64,000 nucleotides of DNA from an uncultured Caulobacterales bacterium (GCA_937929915.1 CALFUN010000027.1:1-64000), one strand, 5' to 3'; positions 8,729 through 17,938 are shown, counted from the first letter of the stretch. A program made the numbers and translations. Notes: a model not told the origin generated them from the letters alone.

Positions 8729-8775
8729 TTCTATACACATAATTAAGCGCCGCCTTTTAAGGTAGCTCATATAAT

Positions 8776-8803
8776 AAAACCGTCCCATAGGGCGGTTTTT
8801 TTT
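8776..8803 (+). terminator. Rho-independent terminator of sciP
   Basis: AAAACCG and CGGTTTT arms with an inner CCC/GGG pair form a long stem (one bulged T, loop ATA), followed by eight T. It lies 48 bases after the sciP stop and ends that transcript. Confidence 0.88.
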
Positions 8804-8866
8804 GCATGTGATCCTATCCAAATCACAACAATTCCTGCCTAAAGTCTTAACGTGTCCCCTCTTGCG

Positions 8867-8881
8867 TTAACGCCTATTTAC
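8867..8881 (+). promoter_or_regulatory. Possible weaker CtrA site
   Basis: TTAA at 8867-8870 and TTAC at 8878-8881 are spaced by 7 bases, one mismatch from the CtrA consensus. The site lies about 100 bases upstream of the ParA-like gene at 8983. Given the strong box at the neighbouring sciP, cell-cycle control of both genes is plausible, but this site alone is weak evidence. Confidence 0.35.
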
Positions 8882-8982
8882 CATGCTCCTTTGCGAAACC
8901 TTTAGACGCTTGCGTTATACACATAACTAAGAGAGGTCGCCGCCGCGTGGATTGGTGAGTAAGGCCCAAAGGTATTAGGTCA

Positions 8983-9705
8983 ATGGAGGGCGTATTGGCG
9001 CACTTAACAAATCAGATTGCAGCAGAGCAATATCACCCTGCGGGACGCCTTGTCAGTATGCTCTGTGCCAGCGGTGAGTATGGGGCTTTAATCGATTCAA
9101 CATTAGCATTAGGCCGCAAAGCTGCAAGTTATGGCGAGACAGTTTTAATGCTCGATTGTTGCGGCGGCAAAATGATGGATCGTGCGGGTGTGATCTATAA
9201 TAAAACCCTCAAAGACGTGGTGCTTTACGGCTCGCCTGTGCACGATGCGCTTTACATCACCTCAAATGAACATTTCACGGCCACCGCAATAGGAGATTTA
9301 TCCTTAGAAGACTCGCTGGGCAGTCTGGCAGCGCTCTCTATGTCTTATGACTGGGTATTTGTAATCCCCGAAGAAGGCTGCACACCTGCACATATGCGCC
9401 TTGCGAGCGCCTCTGACATCAGTTTGCTGGGTTACGGTACGCCTTGTGATGAGTTTATGCGGGCCTTTTGGTTAATTGATGCGGTACGTCGTCGTATGCC
9501 AAAATTTGATCCGCTTGTCCTGTCCACAGGGCCAAAAGTTGACGCAGTTGATACGGCGCTGATGCTCGCCGACACAGTGCGCGATCACCTCGGCGCGCCG
9601 CCGCCTTATGCTGGCCATGTCGAGGATACGAATATTGAAGGGCGGCTTATCACGCAAATGCGTGAGCAAATCACCCGCAAAAGTTCAGCCCGTCTCGTTC
9701 AATAG
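8983..9705 (+). CDS. ParA/MinD-superfamily-like protein with a degenerate P-loop
   Basis: A 240-residue soluble protein. Its outline resembles MinD/ParA/FlhG ATPases: a glycine loop at residues 29-40 (ASGEYGALIDST) followed by a helix, then TVLMLDCCGG like the second strand with its aspartate, and DWVFVIPEEG like the switch II strand. The signature lysines of the deviant Walker A motif are replaced by E32 and I37, so ATP hydrolysis is doubtful. The C-terminus (HVEDTNIEGRLITQMREQ) is unlike classical MinD. Its position after sciP suggests a link to polarity, flagella or the cell cycle, but this is inference. The ribosome site is weak. Confidence 0.55.
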   Translation: MEGVLAHLTNQIAAEQYHPAGRLVSMLCASGEYGALIDSTLALGRKAASYGETVLMLDCCGGKMMDRAGVIYNKTLKDVVLYGSPVHDALYITSNEHFTATAIGDLSLEDSLGSLAALSMSYDWVFVIPEEGCTPAHMRLASASDISLLGYGTPCDEFMRAFWLIDAVRRRMPKFDPLVLSTGPKVDAVDTALMLADTVRDHLGAPPPYAGHVEDTNIEGRLITQMREQITRKSSARLVQ

Positions 9706-9801
9706 CTTTAACAATAAGGCCTCTGGATGAAGCCTTATAACCGCATTGACCCCATACAAAAAACAATCTTTCCTTGCGCCCAAACTGCGCTACAATAGCC
9801 C

Positions 9802-10683
9802 ATGTTTAGCTTACAAGATTACCAGTCCAAAATGCATGTCGAGGAAATTGATCGGCTGTTATTTCGCGGCGAGGCTTTGCAAATGGGCCTTAAGCGTGTC
9901 TTTGGCGGGCAGGTTGTAGGCCAAGCCTTAAACGCTGCCGTGCGTACCGTCGAAGATGCGCGCACCCCGCATTCTTTACACGGCTATTTTCTGCGTCCCG
10001 GGGATCTGTCGCGGCCCATTATCTATGAGGTTGATCCAATCCGTAATGGCCGCAGCTTTTCCACGCGCCGCGTTGTCGCCAAGCAAAATGGTGAAGCTAT
10101 TTTCAACGCATCCATCTCTTTTCAAACCATTGAAGAAGGCGTGTCGCACCAAATGGATTTACCGCTTGATGTCCCTTTGCCTGAAACCTTACAGCCAGAT
10201 TTAGAACAAGCGGAATATCTGGCCAAAACCATTAAAGGCGTCACCGTTGATGCGCTGCGCTCTTTTACGCTTTTATTTGAGCCAGACCTTGTCGATCTAC
10301 GCACGCCAAATTTATTACAGTTAGTGACAACAGAGAGCTTCCCGCCGCATTACGGGTTTTGGTTTAAATTCACCAAAGATATTGGTGATGACCCTATCGC
10401 TCATATGACGGCGCTCGCTTTTATTTCCGATAAAGGCCTCATGACGACGGGCTTACAGCCGCATAAAATTGATTTCACACAGCAGCGCCTTATCGGTGCG
10501 AGCCTTGACCATGCCATGTGGTTTCATGGCAATATCCGCGTGGATCAATGGATTTATTACCACCTCGATAGCCCGCGTACGGGCCGCAATCGCAGTTTTA
10601 ATCGCGGGTCATTTTATACGCAAAATGGTGAATTAATAGCCTCAACGGCTCAAGAAGGGTTGATACGGATTGTCCCAAAATAA
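9802..10683 (+). CDS. tesB: Acyl-CoA thioesterase II (TesB)
   Basis: Hydrolyses medium- and long-chain acyl-CoA to free fatty acid and CoA in the cytoplasm. It has 293 residues, the normal length, with the double hot-dog fold. Typical landmarks are FGGQVVGQAL near residue 34, HSLHGYFLRPG near residue 55, the active-site aspartate in ASLDHAMWFH near residue 235, and the glutamine in STAQEGLIR near the end. Single gene, convergent with the following sugar dehydrogenase, only 13 bases apart. Confidence 0.93.
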   Translation: MFSLQDYQSKMHVEEIDRLLFRGEALQMGLKRVFGGQVVGQALNAAVRTVEDARTPHSLHGYFLRPGDLSRPIIYEVDPIRNGRSFSTRRVVAKQNGEAIFNASISFQTIEEGVSHQMDLPLDVPLPETLQPDLEQAEYLAKTIKGVTVDALRSFTLLFEPDLVDLRTPNLLQLVTTESFPPHYGFWFKFTKDIGDDPIAHMTALAFISDKGLMTTGLQPHKIDFTQQRLIGASLDHAMWFHGNIRVDQWIYYHLDSPRTGRNRSFNRGSFYTQNGELIASTAQEGLIRIVPK

Positions 10684-10696
10684 TCTATTTCACAGC

Positions 10697-11965
10697 CTAA
10701 TTCGGAACCGCGCGGACAACTTTCCCGTTCGGGCCATTACGTTCTTCGATGAGCAAATAAATATATCCATCAGGACTAATCTCAACATCGCGAAAACGCG
10801 AGTCAAGCTCACCAAACATTTCACGCTGCTCGCCAAGGCTCCCATCAGCTTTCATCTCCACATGGCGCACATGTTTTAAAGCCAAGGCAGGCAATAATAA
10901 ATCCCCTTGCAGTTCTGGGAAGGCATCCCCAGAATATTGCACCATGCCTGCGGGGGCAATAGAGGGAACAAAATGCACCAATGATTGGCGCATACCAGGC
11001 AGCGTTTTAAAAGGCGAAATCGCAGCGCCTGAATAATCAATTCCGTGCGTGACAGCAGGCCAGCCATAATTCACACCCGGTTCAATGACATTAATCTCAT
11101 CGCCGCCTTTTGCGCCATGTTCATTTTCATAAACCTTCCCATCAGCGCCTAAAATAATCCCTTGCGGGTTACGGTGGCCATATGACCAGATTTCTGGGAG
11201 CGCATCTTTTTTGCCAATAAATGGGTTATCTTGCGGGATAGAGCCATCTAAATTGACGCGTAAAATCTTACCAAAATGGTTATCTAACGTTTGGGCTTGC
11301 TCGCGTTTATTATACGCTTCGCCGTGCGGTATCATCAGTGTACCGTCACCTGGGAAGATAATCCGTCCGCCATAATGATGGCTTTCTTTACGCGGCGGCT
11401 TGGCAGCGAAAATCTGCTGACCCGCATCAAGTGTGCCGTCTTTGCTATAGGTAAAGCGGCGCACAACAAGCGTATTGAGCCCTTTGTCAACTTTGGCCGC
11501 ATAAGAAATAAAGACTTGGCGGTTATCTGCAAAATCAGGATGCAACGCAATGTCAAATAGGCCAGCTTGCGCGCGGTCTTTGGTATGGACAGGCGCGTCG
11601 TCTATTGTGGCAAAATCTTTGACAACCGACACTTCGCCATCATCTGTAATATGTTTTAATAAACCACCGCGCTCCGATAGTAGCATCCCGCCTTCAGGCA
11701 GAAATGCAAGCGACCATGGGTGGTCAATATCATCTGCGACAGTTTCAATTTTATAATTTATTGGCGCGGCTTCCACACGGCCCCAAACTTGACTCGGCGC
11801 GCCAACATCTTTCACATCTGCAGCCGCTATGGATTGCTCCGCAAGGTTTTCAGCAGGTTTTTGGGCCGATGCGGTTTCCGCTACCGTCCCATTACCACAA
11901 GCCGCGATCGTCACAGTGAGTATCCCACATAATGCGCTACGTGTTAAAAATGTTGAAAAAGCCAT
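10697..11965 (-). CDS. Lipoprotein PQQ-type sugar dehydrogenase (GSDH family)
   Basis: Putative periplasmic aldose dehydrogenase of the glucose/sorbosone dehydrogenase beta-propeller family, related to YliI, which uses PQQ. The 422-residue product begins with a lipoprotein signal ending in TIAAC. Family landmarks are the early DHPWSLAFLPEGGMLLSERGG region, split by short gaps, plus GDGTLMIPHGE, SYGHRNPQG and HGAKGGDEIN. Substrate and actual cofactor cannot be deduced, and no PQQ synthesis genes are in the window. A 7-base hairpin lies in its leader at 12002-12019. Confidence 0.85.
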   Translation of the reverse strand: MAFSTFLTRSALCGILTVTIAACGNGTVAETASAQKPAENLAEQSIAAADVKDVGAPSQVWGRVEAAPINYKIETVADDIDHPWSLAFLPEGGMLLSERGGLLKHITDDGEVSVVKDFATIDDAPVHTKDRAQAGLFDIALHPDFADNRQVFISYAAKVDKGLNTLVVRRFTYSKDGTLDAGQQIFAAKPPRKESHHYGGRIIFPGDGTLMIPHGEAYNKREQAQTLDNHFGKILRVNLDGSIPQDNPFIGKKDALPEIWSYGHRNPQGIILGADGKVYENEHGAKGGDEINVIEPGVNYGWPAVTHGIDYSGAAISPFKTLPGMRQSLVHFVPSIAPAGMVQYSGDAFPELQGDLLLPALALKHVRHVEMKADGSLGEQREMFGELDSRFRDVEISPDGYIYLLIEERNGPNGKVVRAVPN

Positions 11966-12001
11966 GTGACGTCCAATCTTTTCAAGAGACTTATATGTAG
12001 G

Positions 12002-12019
12002 AAAGACCTTGCGGTCTTT
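12002..12019. repeat. Hairpin in the leader of the sugar dehydrogenase gene
   Basis: AAAGACC and GGTCTTT form a perfect 7-base stem with a TTGC loop. It lies about 40 bases upstream of the leftward dehydrogenase start and about 65 bases before the rightward membrane-protein gene. No T-run follows beyond the stem, so it is not a strong terminator. It could be an operator or a leader structure. Confidence 0.35.
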
Positions 12020-12084
12020 ATACGCGCAAGATAATCTTAAATAAGGCTGAGTTTCAAGTCAGAACGTATAATTATGAAAAGACT

Positions 12085-12528
12085 ATGACAATGACCATTT
12101 TGCGAAATTCTTTAGCTCTGTTCATTGCAGCACTCGTCACCTATATTATTGGGACGGCGCTTTCAACTATATTTGTGCTGCGCGCCATTCCAGCGGAAAT
12201 CCCTCTAGGCACATATATCTCAACAGCGATTACGGATATTAAAGGTCAAACCCTGTATCTACTTGTCATATTGCTCGGCTTTATGATTGCATTTCCTATC
12301 GCGGCCATATTGCGGAAATTCCTCACAAAAGTCGCTAAAATTGGTTATCCGCTCGCAGGGGCTGTTGCCATAGCTGTTGCGCTTGGCTTGATGTATTTGA
12401 AATATGAAACCGTCCCGATTAGCGGCGCGCGCAGCACATTAGGATTTGCCGCGCAAATCTTTACAGGTATGGTGGGCGGAATAATTTTTGCTATACTGCA
12501 AAAAGCATTAAAACAATTAATTATCTAA
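12085..12528 (+). CDS. Unrecognised four-helix membrane protein
   Basis: A 147-residue protein of unknown function. Four hydrophobic segments can be seen at about residues 8-32, 55-77, 87-107 and 120-140, with few charged loops. I recognise no family or motif. The first ATG is used; a second in-frame ATG two codons later is equally possible and the ribosome site is weak (GAAAAG). Its last 12 bases overlap the 3' end of mmsB on the opposite strand. A short hairpin lies between it and the divergent sugar dehydrogenase gene. Confidence 0.65.
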   Translation: MTMTILRNSLALFIAALVTYIIGTALSTIFVLRAIPAEIPLGTYISTAITDIKGQTLYLLVILLGFMIAFPIAAILRKFLTKVAKIGYPLAGAVAIAVALGLMYLKYETVPISGARSTLGFAAQIFTGMVGGIIFAILQKALKQLII

Positions 12529-13422
12529 GTCATGCAGCGAGCCATTAATTAATTTCATAACCCCTGAGAAATCCAACCCATCTTTACCCGCCGCTTCCAT
12601 AAGCGAATACATCGCTTCGGATTGCGTCCCGAGCGGCGTTGCTGCGCGGGCGGATGTGGCAGCCTCTTGCGCAAGCCGTAAATCTTTGAGCATCATCGCC
12701 GCGCTAAACCCAGCTTTATAATCATGATTAGCTGGCGAGCTTGGTAACGGCCCAGGCGCAGGACAATAGCTTGTCATTGACCAATTTTGCCCAGAGGCTG
12801 TGCTTGAAATATCATAAAATGTCTGCGCATCCAGCCCGAGTTTTTCTGCGAGATTAAAGGCTTCGCAAGTTCCAATCATATGAATACCAAGGAGCATATT
12901 ATTACAAATCTTAGCTGCCTGCCCGTTCCCTGCATCGCCTGCATGGAACGTGTTTGCGCCCATAATATCCAAGAAAGGCTTGGCACGTCCGTAAGCTTGC
13001 TGCGTTCCGCCGCACATAAATGTCAATGTCCCCGCTTGCGCGCCGCCAACCCCGCCTGACACAGGCGCATCTATCATCTCAAACCCTTTATGCTGCGCGC
13101 TTGCGATAACTTCGCGCGCGCTTGCTACATCAATCGTCGAGCAATCAATCATCAGGCTATTGGCCTTAGCGTAACGAAATACTCCGTCTTCGCCGCCATA
13201 AACCAATTTCACATGCGCGCCAGCCGGTAGCATGGTTATGACGACATCTGCGGTCTCTACCGCATCTTGCGCGTTTTTTGCCGCCGTGCAGCCTAGCTCT
13301 ACCGCGCGGCTCACCGCATCTTTGGAGAGGTCAAGCGCGCGTACCTCATGACCAGCTTTGGCCAAATTCGCCGCCATGCCAATGCCCATATTTCCAAGGC
13401 CAATAAATGCAATATGTGTCAT
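12517..13422 (-). CDS. mmsB: 3-Hydroxyisobutyrate dehydrogenase
   Basis: Oxidises 3-hydroxyisobutyrate to methylmalonate semialdehyde with NAD+ in valine degradation. It has 301 residues. The nucleotide-binding loop GLGNMGIGMAANL lies at residues 7-19, the substrate-binding DAPVSGGVGGAQAGTL at about 117-132, and the catalytic lysine in GNGQAAKICNN near residue 170, all as in the beta-hydroxyacid dehydrogenase family. It is the last gene of the leftward valine operon, 9 bases after the hydrolase gene. Confidence 0.95.
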   Translation of the reverse strand: MTHIAFIGLGNMGIGMAANLAKAGHEVRALDLSKDAVSRAVELGCTAAKNAQDAVETADVVITMLPAGAHVKLVYGGEDGVFRYAKANSLMIDCSTIDVASAREVIASAQHKGFEMIDAPVSGGVGGAQAGTLTFMCGGTQQAYGRAKPFLDIMGANTFHAGDAGNGQAAKICNNMLLGIHMIGTCEAFNLAEKLGLDAQTFYDISSTASGQNWSMTSYCPAPGPLPSSPANHDYKAGFSAAMMLKDLRLAQEAATSARAATPLGTQSEAMYSLMEAAGKDGLDFSGVMKLINGSLHDLDN

Positions 13423-13431
13423 AACACTCTC

Positions 13432-14478
13432 TTAGCGTAAGAAGTTTTGCGGCGGATTTGCCGTTTTCCGAAAGACCCGTTGCACCTGTATTTCGGTGAC
13501 ACTATCGACGCTCTCATGCGACCATTTCGGGTTACGGTCTTTGTCAATTAATTGCGCGCGAATACCTTCGTAAAAATCTTGCGTTTTGAGGAAGCCGAGT
13601 GACAAATCCAGCTCTTGTGTCATCACCTGCCGAAAATTCATCTTCGCCCCGCGCCGCAACGCTTCAAAGGTTACGCACATTGCTAGCGGTGATTTCTTGC
13701 GGATATTTACGGCCTGCTTGACCGCCCATTCACTACCATCGGCATCAAGAGCGCGTAAAATCGCTGGGACAGTTTTTGCGCCAAAGGCTTTCACAGCCTG
13801 CGGGATCGCCTCGCCTTGCGGAGGTTTTTTAATAAATTTCATCATCACATTGGCCACTGCCGCATCGGATCCGTCAAGCTTTGCCATACCAAGAGATTGA
13901 ATGAGGGCCCCGTGATCTACGCTCGGCACATAAGCATTGGCTACGCCAACATCGCACGCTTGCCCCGCAGATAGCCGCGCGCCCGTCAGGCCAAGCCATT
14001 GACCTATCTCCATACCTAGACGCGGCAGAAAATAGGTTCCGCCCACATCTGGGAAATACCCAATGCCCGTTTCTGGCATCGCAAAGAGTGTATTATCACC
14101 CGCAACGCGCAAACGCCCATGCACAGACAGGCCAACTCCGCCGCCCATCACAAAGCCATCAATCAACGTGATATAAGGCTTGGCATAGCGGTGAATGAGC
14201 TCATTGAGTGCATATTCCATCCGCCAGAAATCTTCCGCGCGCATATCGCCCGCCTTGCCGCTATCATGGAGCAAGATAACATCACCGCCCGCGCAAAAGG
14301 CGCGCTCTCCTGCCCCGTCAATCAACACCGCGCCAATGCTTGGGTCGTTTTCCCAAGCCAGCAAAAGCCGTGTGACCTCCTCGCACATCGCAAAAGTGAG
14401 TGCGTTGAGCGCTTTGGGACGGTTCAGCGTAATATGGCCAAGATTGCCAATAATCCGCGATTGAATTTCAGTCGTCAT
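13432..14478 (-). CDS. 3-Hydroxyisobutyryl-CoA hydrolase (crotonase fold)
   Basis: Releases CoA from 3-hydroxyisobutyryl-CoA, the step before MmsB. It has 348 residues, longer than ordinary enoyl-CoA hydratases and typical for HIBCH-type hydrolases. Landmarks are FCAGGDVILLHD near residue 61, DGFVMGGGVGLSVHG near residue 106 (oxyanion hole) and PETGIGYFPDVGGTYFLPRL near residue 140 with the catalytic glutamate and aspartate. It lies between the acyl-CoA dehydrogenase gene (20 bases upstream) and mmsB (9 bases downstream), which supports this function over a hydratase. Confidence 0.92.
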   Translation of the reverse strand: MTTEIQSRIIGNLGHITLNRPKALNALTFAMCEEVTRLLLAWENDPSIGAVLIDGAGERAFCAGGDVILLHDSGKAGDMRAEDFWRMEYALNELIHRYAKPYITLIDGFVMGGGVGLSVHGRLRVAGDNTLFAMPETGIGYFPDVGGTYFLPRLGMEIGQWLGLTGARLSAGQACDVGVANAYVPSVDHGALIQSLGMAKLDGSDAAVANVMMKFIKKPPQGEAIPQAVKAFGAKTVPAILRALDADGSEWAVKQAVNIRKKSPLAMCVTFEALRRGAKMNFRQVMTQELDLSLGFLKTQDFYEGIRAQLIDKDRNPKWSHESVDSVTEIQVQRVFRKTANPPQNFLR

Positions 14479-14498
14479 TTTGAAAAAACCTTAATGAA

Positions 14499-15638
14499 TT
14501 ATTGCCGCAGTAAATCGCGGCTTACAATCACCCGCATAATCTGATTTGTGCCCTCTAGGATTTGATGCACGCGCAGATCCCGTACGATTTGCTCTATGCC
14601 ATATTCAGATAGATAACCATAACCGCCATGAAGCTGTAACGCGTCATTGGCGATTTTAGAACACATATCGGTGGCAAAGCGTTTCGCCATAGCGCAGGCG
14701 GCTCCTGCTCCTGCGATTTTTTTATCAATCATATCCGCGCCGCGATAAATCAACATGCGCGAGGCTTCTAGCTCTGTTGCCATATCAGAGAGCATGAATT
14801 GGGTGTTTTGAAACGCAGCGATTTCCTTACCAAATTGCTTGCGTTCTTTGGTATATTGCAGGCTCGCATCTAGCGCCTTTTGCGCGCCGCCCAGACTGCA
14901 CGCGCCGATATTAATCCGCCCGCCATCAAGCCCGCTCATAGCAAATTTAAACCCATCACCTTCGGCCCCGACACGGTTAGACGCAGGGATACGGCAATCC
15001 TCCATAATGACTTGCGCCGTGGGTTGGGCGTTCCAACCCATCTTTTTCTCATTTGCGCCAAAAGATAAACCCTCTGTGCCTTTTTCAACCACAAAGCAAG
15101 ATACGCCGCGCGCGCCATCATCACTGGTACGGGCCATGACGACATAAATATCCGACCAGCCTGCGCCAGAGATAAATGTCTTTGTCCCGTTCAAGACGTA
15201 ATCGCCGCCGTCTTTCACAGCCTTGGTGGATAATGACGCCGCATCCGAGCCGCTCCCGGGTTCAGTCAGACAATAGCTGGCAATTAACTCCCCCGCTGTC
15301 AGGCGCGGGACATATTTTGCCCGCAAAGCCTCATCTGCGTAACGGTCTATCATCCATGTCGCCATATTGTGAATGGTCATCATCGCCGTATGAGACACAT
15401 CCCCCGCCGCGAGCTGCTCAAATACAAGCGCGCTTTCAAGACGCGGCAAATTCGTACCGCCATGCTGCTCGGACGTGTAAATCCCTAAAAAGCCTAGCTC
15501 GGCGGCTTTGGTGAACACGGCGCGGTCAAGATATTTTTCCGCGTCCCATTTGGACGAGTGCGGTGCCAGCTCGGCAGCCGCAAAGCCCCGCGCCATATCC
15601 TGTATCAGGGTTTGTTCTTCTGTGAGTTGGAAATCCAT
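14499..15638 (-). CDS. Isobutyryl-CoA dehydrogenase (acyl-CoA dehydrogenase)
   Basis: FAD enzyme expected to convert isobutyryl-CoA to methacrylyl-CoA in valine breakdown, passing electrons to ETF. It has 379 residues. It starts MDFQLTEEQTLIQDMARGFA, and carries the flavin/substrate motif YCLTEPGSGSDAASL at about residue 120 and the C-terminal LEGTNQIMRVIVSRDLL with the catalytic glutamate. Substrate specificity is inferred from the neighbouring mmsA, hydrolase and mmsB genes. It is separated from mmsA by an inserted GIY-YIG gene. Confidence 0.9.
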   Translation of the reverse strand: MDFQLTEEQTLIQDMARGFAAAELAPHSSKWDAEKYLDRAVFTKAAELGFLGIYTSEQHGGTNLPRLESALVFEQLAAGDVSHTAMMTIHNMATWMIDRYADEALRAKYVPRLTAGELIASYCLTEPGSGSDAASLSTKAVKDGGDYVLNGTKTFISGAGWSDIYVVMARTSDDGARGVSCFVVEKGTEGLSFGANEKKMGWNAQPTAQVIMEDCRIPASNRVGAEGDGFKFAMSGLDGGRINIGACSLGGAQKALDASLQYTKERKQFGKEIAAFQNTQFMLSDMATELEASRMLIYRGADMIDKKIAGAGAACAMAKRFATDMCSKIANDALQLHGGYGYLSEYGIEQIVRDLRVHQILEGTNQIMRVIVSRDLLRQ

Positions 15639-15666
15639 TATTTATGTTTGGCCTCTGTTATTCAAA

Positions 15667-16182
15667 TTATTCTTTATCTAAATCGTCAACTTTTGGGACA
15701 TTTTCAACATGATATAATCCACTCACCTCAGCAGGTAACGAACCAAGGTTGCCCGTATTAAGAATTCTGAATGGGTAGCTATTGTTGGCAGTATTTTTAT
15801 TTTGTCTATTGTAAGCAGGCTGAAGACCAAAGATTAAAAGCTCTTCTAAAGCTGAAACTATTTTATCGTCTCCTTCATTACTCTTTATAGCATCTTTATA
15901 ATTCCAATTTTCATTAGATTCGCCCCAATTCTCAAACTTTCGAATTGTCCCTACATATAAAAACTTAGCCCACCAGTTATGTTGTTTAAGTCGATCTGCT
16001 ATGGTTTGCTTAACAGCCTTACCAATATACGTTAGTGTGTCTGCACCATATAATGGATGATCATCATACATTGCGTATAGTGACCAAGCATTTGGGGCCT
16101 TTTTGCGTTTTAACTGCTTTAAAAAAGCTTTCTTATCAAACGGCCCTTCCCAATAAACCTCATAAATGTCTTCTTTAGACAT
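15667..16182 (-). CDS. GIY-YIG-like domain protein inserted in the valine operon
   Basis: A 171-residue protein with a GIY-YIG-like nuclease signature: SLYAMY near residue 33, YIGKA near residue 51, an arginine in ADRLKQH at about 61-67, and a late glutamate (ALEELLIFGLQPAYN), after which the family's asparagine is present. The start at 16182 is one base past the mmsA stop (TAAAATG), so it should be translated with that operon. Base use is AT-richer than the flanking metabolic genes. It has no evident role in valine breakdown. It may be a mobile or defence-related nuclease that uses the operon for expression; this is inference. Confidence 0.75.
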   Translation of the reverse strand: MSKEDIYEVYWEGPFDKKAFLKQLKRKKAPNAWSLYAMYDDHPLYGADTLTYIGKAVKQTIADRLKQHNWWAKFLYVGTIRKFENWGESNENWNYKDAIKSNEGDDKIVSALEELLIFGLQPAYNRQNKNTANNSYPFRILNTGNLGSLPAEVSGLYHVENVPKVDDLDKE

Positions 16183-16183
16183 T

Positions 16184-17692
16184 TTAAAACCTCGGAATAA
16201 TAAAGGCGCTGTCCTCTGTCTCGCCTTCGGGCCAGCGTTGCGTGACCGTTTTGACTTTGGTGTAAAAGCGCAAACCTTCCATGCCGTATTGATTGGCACT
16301 GCCAAAGGCGCTGCGTTTCCAGCCGCCAAAGCTGTGATAGCTGACAGGCACAGGAATCGGCACATTAATTCCAACCATGCCGACCTCAACACGGTCGGCA
16401 AATTCACGCGCGGCGCGGCCATTTTGCGTAAAGATCGCTACGCCATTTCCATATTGATGTTCGGATGGGAGACGCACGGCCTCTTCAAAACTCTCCGCGC
16501 GAACAATTTGCAGCACAGGCCCGAAAATCTCATCGTGATAGGTTTGCATATCTGGCGTGACATTATCGAGTAATGTTGGCCCAACAAAAAAGCCCTCTTC
16601 ATGACCTTGGAGCGTAAAACCGCGCCCATCGCGCAGGAGTGTCGCGCCTTCTGCCACGGCTTTGTCGATATTGGCTTCGATACTCTCTTTGTGAACTTGG
16701 GTCACGACAGGGCCGTAATCAGCCTCTGGATCAGTCGATGTCCCAAGCGTCATCGCATCAATAGCTGGCAGCATTTTTTCCAAGAAACGCTCCGCCGTAC
16801 CTTCGCCAACAGGCACCACGACTGGCAGAGCCATGCAGCGCTCGCCCGCCGAACCAAAGGCTGCGCCAAGAATATCTTTCACGGCTTGGTCCATATTCGC
16901 GTCTGGCATGATGATGCCGTGATTTTTCGCCCCGCCCATACATTGCGCGCGTTTACCATTGGCCGTAGCCCGAGCATAGACATATTGCGCAATGTCAGAA
17001 CTCCCGACAAAGCTGACAGCTTTAATGATGGGGTGATCGCAAATAGCGTCAACGATTTCCTTATCGCCATTGATACATTGCAACAGGCCTTTCGGGCCGC
17101 CCGCCTCAAAGAATAGCTCTGCCAAGCGCATGGGCACAGATGGATCTTTTTCAGATGGTTTTAAAATACAAGCATTGCCCGTCGCGATCGCCATACCAAA
17201 CATCCACATCGGAATCATGGCGGGAAAATTAAACGGGGTAATTCCCGCAACAACGCCGAGCGGCTTACGCATAGAATAAACATCAATTTCAGGGCCAGCC
17301 CCGTAAGTATGCTCACCCTTTTGGCCGTGCGGAATGCCGCATGCAAATTCAATTACATCAATACCGCGCATCACATCACCGCGGCTATCGGCCAGCACTT
17401 TGCCATGCTCGGATGAGAGCATCGCCGCCAGATTATCCATATCCGCCTCAACCGCACTCTTGAAAGTAAACATAATACGGGCGCGTTTTTGCGGGTTCAT
17501 CTTAGCCCATTCAACCTGCGCGGCTTGCGCCGATATAACGGCTGCGTCCAGTTCAGACGGCGTGGCCATATTGACCTGCGCTTGCACTTTGCCCGTATTG
17601 GGATCGAAAATATCTTTGCACCGCCCTGATGTCCCCGCAAACGCGGCGCCGTCTATAAAATGTCCGATCTGTTTCATTTCGGTTGGTTTCAT
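16184..17692 (-). CDS. mmsA: Methylmalonate-semialdehyde dehydrogenase (CoA-acylating)
   Basis: Converts methylmalonate semialdehyde plus CoA and NAD+ to propionyl-CoA and CO2, the last step of distal valine degradation. The product has 502 residues from the chosen ATG at 17692, which has GGAGAG 4 bases upstream; the ATG at 17704 lacks a site. Aldehyde dehydrogenase motifs are present: the fold-defining TPFNFPAMIPMWMF, FVGSSDIA, and the catalytic cysteine in GSAGERCMALPV. It is the first gene of the leftward operon mmsA, GIY-YIG, acyl-CoA dehydrogenase, hydrolase, mmsB. The 246-base region upstream holds no gene that I can support. Confidence 0.95.
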   Translation of the reverse strand: MKPTEMKQIGHFIDGAAFAGTSGRCKDIFDPNTGKVQAQVNMATPSELDAAVISAQAAQVEWAKMNPQKRARIMFTFKSAVEADMDNLAAMLSSEHGKVLADSRGDVMRGIDVIEFACGIPHGQKGEHTYGAGPEIDVYSMRKPLGVVAGITPFNFPAMIPMWMFGMAIATGNACILKPSEKDPSVPMRLAELFFEAGGPKGLLQCINGDKEIVDAICDHPIIKAVSFVGSSDIAQYVYARATANGKRAQCMGGAKNHGIIMPDANMDQAVKDILGAAFGSAGERCMALPVVVPVGEGTAERFLEKMLPAIDAMTLGTSTDPEADYGPVVTQVHKESIEANIDKAVAEGATLLRDGRGFTLQGHEEGFFVGPTLLDNVTPDMQTYHDEIFGPVLQIVRAESFEEAVRLPSEHQYGNGVAIFTQNGRAAREFADRVEVGMVGINVPIPVPVSYHSFGGWKRSAFGSANQYGMEGLRFYTKVKTVTQRWPEGETEDSAFIIPRF

Positions 17693-17938
17693 GAGGCTCT
17701 CCATCCTGATATAGATATTACGGCGCTTGATTAGCGTATTTTACTGGCGGAGTTAAACCATAATCCTAACAAAAAATCATGCCTTTTAATACGAAATATT
17801 TGCGTATCACATGCGCGAGCAAAGCTATATTGGAATAGGGTTTGCGGGCTGAACGCGGCTTGCGAAAAATTTCTGCACAGCGCGCGGGACTGATAACAAA
17901 ATGGTTAAAACACAGACGTGCCGCTTACGCCATAGCTT

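Noticed and set aside
16183-16422. N-terminal extension of the GIY-YIG frame into mmsA
   Set aside because: The extension is read out of frame with mmsA and encodes no domain; the ATG at 16182, one base after the mmsA stop, explains the gene.
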